Shown piece by piece: positions 31,121 to 34,340 of a stretch of 34,340 nucleotides of DNA; the stretch's first letter is position 1; the number at the start of each line of letters is the position of its first letter. The translations under genes were made by a program, and so were the position numbers. The notes below the pieces were generated by a model. The model saw nothing but the letters and a program-made list of their open reading frames with translations. It made no database searches and was not told the DNA's origin. The stretch is from NCBI GenBank assembly GCA_035378955.1, contig DAOSUS010000031.1:1-34340 (forward strand). The letters run 5' to 3'. This DNA comes from Candidatus Hydrogenedens sp. Lineage in GTDB: Bacteria; Hydrogenedentota; Hydrogenedentia; Hydrogenedentales; Hydrogenedentaceae.

Positions 31121-32517
31121 GCAGAAAATCCCATTTGTTTCGCTTTCTCTTGGACATCCTGAATATTTCCACAATAAAGAAACGCTGATTCAGGGTAGTG
31201 GTCATATTTCCCTGAAAGTAATTCTGAGAAACTTTCAATAGTTTCATCAACACTAACATATTTTCCAGGCATTCCTGTAAATTCTTCGGCGACAAAGTTA
31301 GGTTGAGAAAAAAATCGCTGAATTCTTCTTGCACGATTAACAATCTGTTTATCTTCATCTGAAAGTTCTTCCATGCCAAGAATAGCAATAATATCTTCAA
31401 GGTCTTTATATCTTTGTAATACCTGCTGAACTTCGCGTGCAATTTTATAATGAGTTTCCGTTATATAACGCGGGTCTAATAAACGACTGGTTGAATCCAA
31501 TGGGTCAACTGCCGGGTATATACCCATTTCTACAATTTTACGAGATAAAACAATAGTAGCATCCAGATGTGTAAAGGTATTGGCAGGAGCGGGGTCGGTC
31601 AAATCATCTGCGGGGACATATACAGCCTGTACAGAAGTAATAGAGCCTCGTGTCGTTGATACAATTCGTTCTTGAAGTTCCCCCATTTCAGTAGCTAATG
31701 TGGGCTGGTATCCGACCGTACTGGGCATTCTACCTAAAAGAGCAGAAACCTCTGAACCTGCCTGTGTAAAACGAAAGATATTATCTATAAATAAGAGTAC
31801 ATCCTGTTGTTCTGTATCGCGAAAATACTCTGCTACTGTTAACGCTGTTAATGCAACCCTTGCTCTTGCCCCCGGAGGTTCTGTCATTTGTCCAAATATT
31901 AATGCAGTCTTATTTAACACCCCGGAACGTTTCATTTCTAACCATAAGTCATTTCCTTCTCTTGTTCGTTCTCCCACACCTGCAAATACAGAGACACCTC
32001 CATGTTTTATAGCAACATTACGAATTAACTCCATAATTAAAACCGTTTTTCCCACACCTGCACCTCCAAAAAGTCCAATTTTTCCTCCCTTAGGAAAAGG
32101 GGCTAACAAATCAATTACTTTTATACCAGTCTCAAAAATTTCCATTTTAGGATTTATATCTCGATATTCTGGCGCTTTCCTATGGATTGACCAATAATCT
32201 GTAGCATTTATGGGTTCCAGTTCATCTACAGGTTCTCCGACTACATTTAAAATCCTACCAAGCACTTCTTTCCCTACCGGAGTGCATATAGGTTTCTCAA
32301 GATTTATAACTTCCATTCCTCGATACAACTTATCCGTGCTCTCCATAGCAATTGTTCGGACAGTATTATCTCCTAAATGTTGCATAACTTCTAAAACAAT
32401 TCTTCGGTCATCATCCGTTGTAATTTCTAATGCTGTATATATTGAAGGTAACTCACCTTCTTCAAAGCGAACATCAACAACGGGACCACTTATTTTTATT
32501 ACATGTCCTTTATTCAT
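31117..32517 (-). CDS. atpD: ATP synthase F1 beta subunit
   Basis: A 466-residue catalytic subunit of the F1 head that binds ADP and phosphate and makes ATP. The Walker A motif is GLFGGAGVGKTVLI (Lys157), followed by GVGERTREGNDLW with the catalytic glutamate. Further on are VLLFIDNIFRFTQAGSEVSALLGRMPS (Walker B and the DELSEED-side region) and PADDLTDPAPANTF. LDSTSRLLDPRYI and EELSDEDKQIV (the lever) close the set. Length and motifs are standard for bacteria. AGGA lies upstream of the ATG at 32517, 10 bp after atpG. Confidence 0.98.
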   Translation of the reverse strand: MNKGHVIKISGPVVDVRFEEGELPSIYTALEITTDDDRRIVLEVMQHLGDNTVRTIAMESTDKLYRGMEVINLEKPICTPVGKEVLGRILNVVGEPVDELEPINATDYWSIHRKAPEYRDINPKMEIFETGIKVIDLLAPFPKGGKIGLFGGAGVGKTVLIMELIRNVAIKHGGVSVFAGVGERTREGNDLWLEMKRSGVLNKTALIFGQMTEPPGARARVALTALTVAEYFRDTEQQDVLLFIDNIFRFTQAGSEVSALLGRMPSTVGYQPTLATEMGELQERIVSTTRGSITSVQAVYVPADDLTDPAPANTFTHLDATIVLSRKIVEMGIYPAVDPLDSTSRLLDPRYITETHYKIAREVQQVLQRYKDLEDIIAILGMEELSDEDKQIVNRARRIQRFFSQPNFVAEEFTGMPGKYVSVDETIESFSELLSGKYDHYPESAFLYCGNIQDVQEKAKQMGFSA

Positions 32518-32527
32518 AATCTAAATC

Positions 32528-33403
32528 CTATTCTAATGATTCTGTTCCACCTATTACTTCTAACATCTCTTTTGTAATAAGTTCTTGTCTTGTTTTATTA
32601 AAAACTATTTTCAGGTTCTGTAAGGTCTCTTCTGCGTTCTTTGTCGCTACTTCCATGGCTTGTGTTCGGGCTAATTGTTCACAGGCTAAGGATTCATGAA
32701 AAATGCGATGCATCTCAGAAATTAAAAATAATTCACAGGTTCGGGTTACAACATCATCAATGTTAGGTTCAACAAGCCAATTATATTTCTTTATATTTTT
32801 AGGATTATCCTCTATCCCTTTAATGCTAAGAGGTAACAGTTGTTCGATTTCTATTTTTGTAGTAAATGAAAGTCCTAATTTTGTGTAAATAATGAAAACA
32901 GCATCCGTATTACCGTTTATAATATCGTTTGATAATTCATGGACTAATAAAGATACTTTGCTCAGTGAATAATCCTCAAAAAAGTTATTATAAGATTTCT
33001 TTACAGGAATATGATGATATTTTAATGCGTTATTACCTTTATTACCTAAAGAAATTAAATTTATATTTTTACCTGCAAACATATTTTTCAATACATCTCT
33101 TGTCTTTTGAACAATTGCTGTATTAAAACCACCACACAAGCCATGGTCACTCGTAATAACTAAAAGAGAAATATTTTGAATTGTTTGCCGTGACGAAATT
33201 AAAGGATGATTCGGTTGAAAGTCTGGTAAAGTATTAAGGTGTTGCCATAATTTATTTAATTCATTAGGTAGGATTCGACTAATAAGTAGTTCATTTTGGG
33301 CTCGTTTAAGACGAACCGTAGCAACCATTTTAATTGCTTTTGTTATTTTTTGTGTATTTTTTATGGTATTTATCTTATTTCGCAAATCTTGAATGCTACT
33401 CAT
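32528..33403 (-). CDS. atpG: ATP synthase F1 gamma subunit
   Basis: A 291-residue gamma subunit, the rotating shaft of F1. The N-terminal coiled-coil helix is SSIQDLRNKINTIKNTQKITKA followed by KMVATVRLKRAQ. The central domain has ITSDHGLCGGFNTAI, and the C-terminal helix ends RTQAMEVATKNAEETLQNLKI and NKTRQELITKEMLEVIGG, all diagnostic. The open frame extends seven codons upstream to an ATG at 33424, but the ATG at 33403 overlaps the atpA stop (ATGA) and has AAGGGA upstream, so it is preferred. Confidence 0.96.
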   Translation of the reverse strand: MSSIQDLRNKINTIKNTQKITKAIKMVATVRLKRAQNELLISRILPNELNKLWQHLNTLPDFQPNHPLISSRQTIQNISLLVITSDHGLCGGFNTAIVQKTRDVLKNMFAGKNINLISLGNKGNNALKYHHIPVKKSYNNFFEDYSLSKVSLLVHELSNDIINGNTDAVFIIYTKLGLSFTTKIEIEQLLPLSIKGIEDNPKNIKKYNWLVEPNIDDVVTRTCELFLISEMHRIFHESLACEQLARTQAMEVATKNAEETLQNLKIVFNKTRQELITKEMLEVIGGTESLE

Positions 33404-34340
33404 AAATCTTTCCCTTCCCGCCATTTTTCTGAAAGGAAATGCAGAATAAGATCGTCCAGTTGTTGTTGTATTTCATTTGTCCATTTATTACTGGAACCGA
33501 GATATTCATAAAGGGACGGATTTTCTGCTTTTATATAGGCGATTAATTCATTTTCAAATCGGGGTAGAGCATTTATAGATATATTGTCAAGTTTTCCAGA
33601 AATACCTGCATGAATAATGATAATTTCATCCGCTAAGGGAAGTGTTTGGAAACGATTTTGAACCAAAATTTTTGTAAGCCTTTTCCCTCTTTCTAATTGA
33701 GACTTTGAAGATTCATCAAGTTCACTCCCAAATTGAGCAAATACCTCCAATTCACGGTATTGAGCCATTAAGACGCGTAATGTTCCAGCAATTTTTTTCA
33801 TAATCGGAGTTTGTGCGGAACCACCTACACGAGAAACACTGATTCCAGGGTTTATAGCAGGTCGTATTCCTGAATGAAACAGAGATGATTCTAAATATAT
33901 TTGCCCATCTGTTATAGAAATCACATTCGTTGGGATATAAGCGGAAACATCTCCTTCTTGTGTTTCGATAATAGGAAGGGCCGTTAAGGTTCCGCCTCCT
34001 TTAGATGGATGAAGACAAGCAGACCTTTCCAACAAACGGCTGTGGAGATAGAAAATATCGCCCGGATAGGCTTCCCTTCCCGGTGGTCTTCGCAATAACA
34101 ACGATATTTGCCGATAAGCACTGGCATGTTTTGATAAATCATCATAAACAATGAGGACATGCTTTCCTTTATCACGGAAATATTCTCCAATGGCACAACC
34201 TGCAAATGGTGCTAAATATTGCATAGGTGCAGGTTCTGAAGCCGTTGCAGAAACAATGACTGTATATTTCATCGCACCATAATTTGTAAGGTCATAGACA
34301 ATTTGTGCCACTGTTGAGCGTTTTTGTCCAATAGCCACAT
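33400..34340 (-). CDS. atpA: ATP synthase F1 alpha subunit, C-terminal part (truncated by window edge)
   Basis: About 312 visible residues of the non-catalytic nucleotide-binding subunit; the frame continues past the window end, and the N-terminal domain with the P-loop is not included. Visible motifs are AIGQKRSTVAQI at the edge, SATASEPAPMQYLAPFAGCAIGEYF, RRPPGREAYPGDIFYLHSRL, ISITDGQIYLE, and GIRPAINPGISVSRVGGSAQ with the arginine finger. The C-terminal helical domain is complete up to the TGA that overlaps atpG. The Met at 34338 is internal (the family has Val there), not a start codon. Confidence 0.97.
   Translation of the reverse strand, partial: VAIGQKRSTVAQIVYDLTNYGAMKYTVIVSATASEPAPMQYLAPFAGCAIGEYFRDKGKHVLIVYDDLSKHASAYRQISLLLRRPPGREAYPGDIFYLHSRLLERSACLHPSKGGGTLTALPIIETQEGDVSAYIPTNVISITDGQIYLESSLFHSGIRPAINPGISVSRVGGSAQTPIMKKIAGTLRVLMAQYRELEVFAQFGSELDESSKSQLERGKRLTKILVQNRFQTLPLADEIIIIHAGISGKLDNISINALPRFENELIAYIKAENPSLYEYLGSSNKWTNEIQQQLDDLILHFLSEKWREGKDL

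Noticed and set aside
33404..33424. Longer N terminus for atpG (and likewise for atpC, hom, the HAD, mannosidase, TPR and lipoprotein genes)
   Set aside because: In each case a downstream ATG has the better ribosome binding site or the overlap with the preceding stop, and it begins at the family's usual first residues.
1..34340. tRNA, rRNA, riboswitch, insertion sequence, prophage or defence island
   Set aside because: No cloverleaf, conserved rRNA stretch, transposase, integrase or terminal repeat was seen. There is no gene-free stretch over 300 bp; the longest non-coding gaps (about 130-140 bp) contain only promoters.

Overview
This AT-rich window (roughly two thirds A+T by eye) comes from a Gram-negative-type bacterium. 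It encodes an MCE/Mla-type lipid transport cassette, several signal-peptide proteins and lipoproteins, bactofilin and a bacterial F-type ATP synthase. One secreted protease carries a long Glu-Gly tetrapeptide-like tract (xxEG) next to calcium-binding 'D-x-D-x-D-G' repeats. Such EG tracts, 'choice-of-anchor X'-like lipoproteins, FG-GAP proteins, sulfatases and GH38 mannosidases recall predicted proteomes of Hydrogenedentota and neighbouring PVC-type phyla. That affiliation is an inference from recall, not a proven placement. No rRNA, tRNA, CRISPR array, insertion sequence or phage gene was seen; the window looks like compact chromosomal backbone.

Layout: (1) 2-583 (+), 3' end of a GH38 alpha-mannosidase. 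(2) 4187-589 (-), lipA, a one-domain lipoyl carrier protein, hom and thrC, probably one operon. (3) 4304-6995 (+), bactofilin, a membrane zinc metallopeptidase and an FlgT-N-like exported protein. (4) 7585-6992 (-), an exported glutathione peroxidase. (5) 7727-18950 (+), a long co-directional run: cytosolic GH38 alpha-mannosidase, a 150-aa unknown, an FG-GAP repeat protein, ligA, the lipid-transport cassette (STAS-MlaE fusion, MlaF, MlaD, lipoprotein) and an ArsP/SO_0444-like permease with a C-terminal HMA domain. (6) 23041-18962 (-), a NagD-like HAD phosphatase, then three unknowns built from zinc ribbons, a membrane anchor and TPRs. (7) 23157-24902 (+), a lipoprotein and a sulfatase-fold enzyme lacking the usual formylglycine motif. 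(8) 28581-24910 (-), the large secreted S8 protease. (9) 28640-29548 (+), a CDF metal transporter. (10) 34340-29565 (-), atpA (partial), atpG, atpD, atpC and an RlmI-like rRNA methyltransferase, each overlapping the next by 4 bp except at the atpG-atpD junction.

Packing is tight. Five convergent gene pairs meet with gaps of 5, -4, 11, 7 and 16 bp and no credible intrinsic terminator. Every divergent gap carries extended -10 elements (TG-N-TATAAT-like) with poor -35 boxes. In two of these gaps the two -10 elements lie back to back as an imperfect palindrome, suggesting true bidirectional promoters. No spectacular unknown system is evident. The best candidates for undescribed biology are the zinc-ribbon/TPR trio, the sulfatase-like enzyme with Thr at the nucleophile position, the free-standing lipoyl domain beside lipA, and the symmetric promoters.
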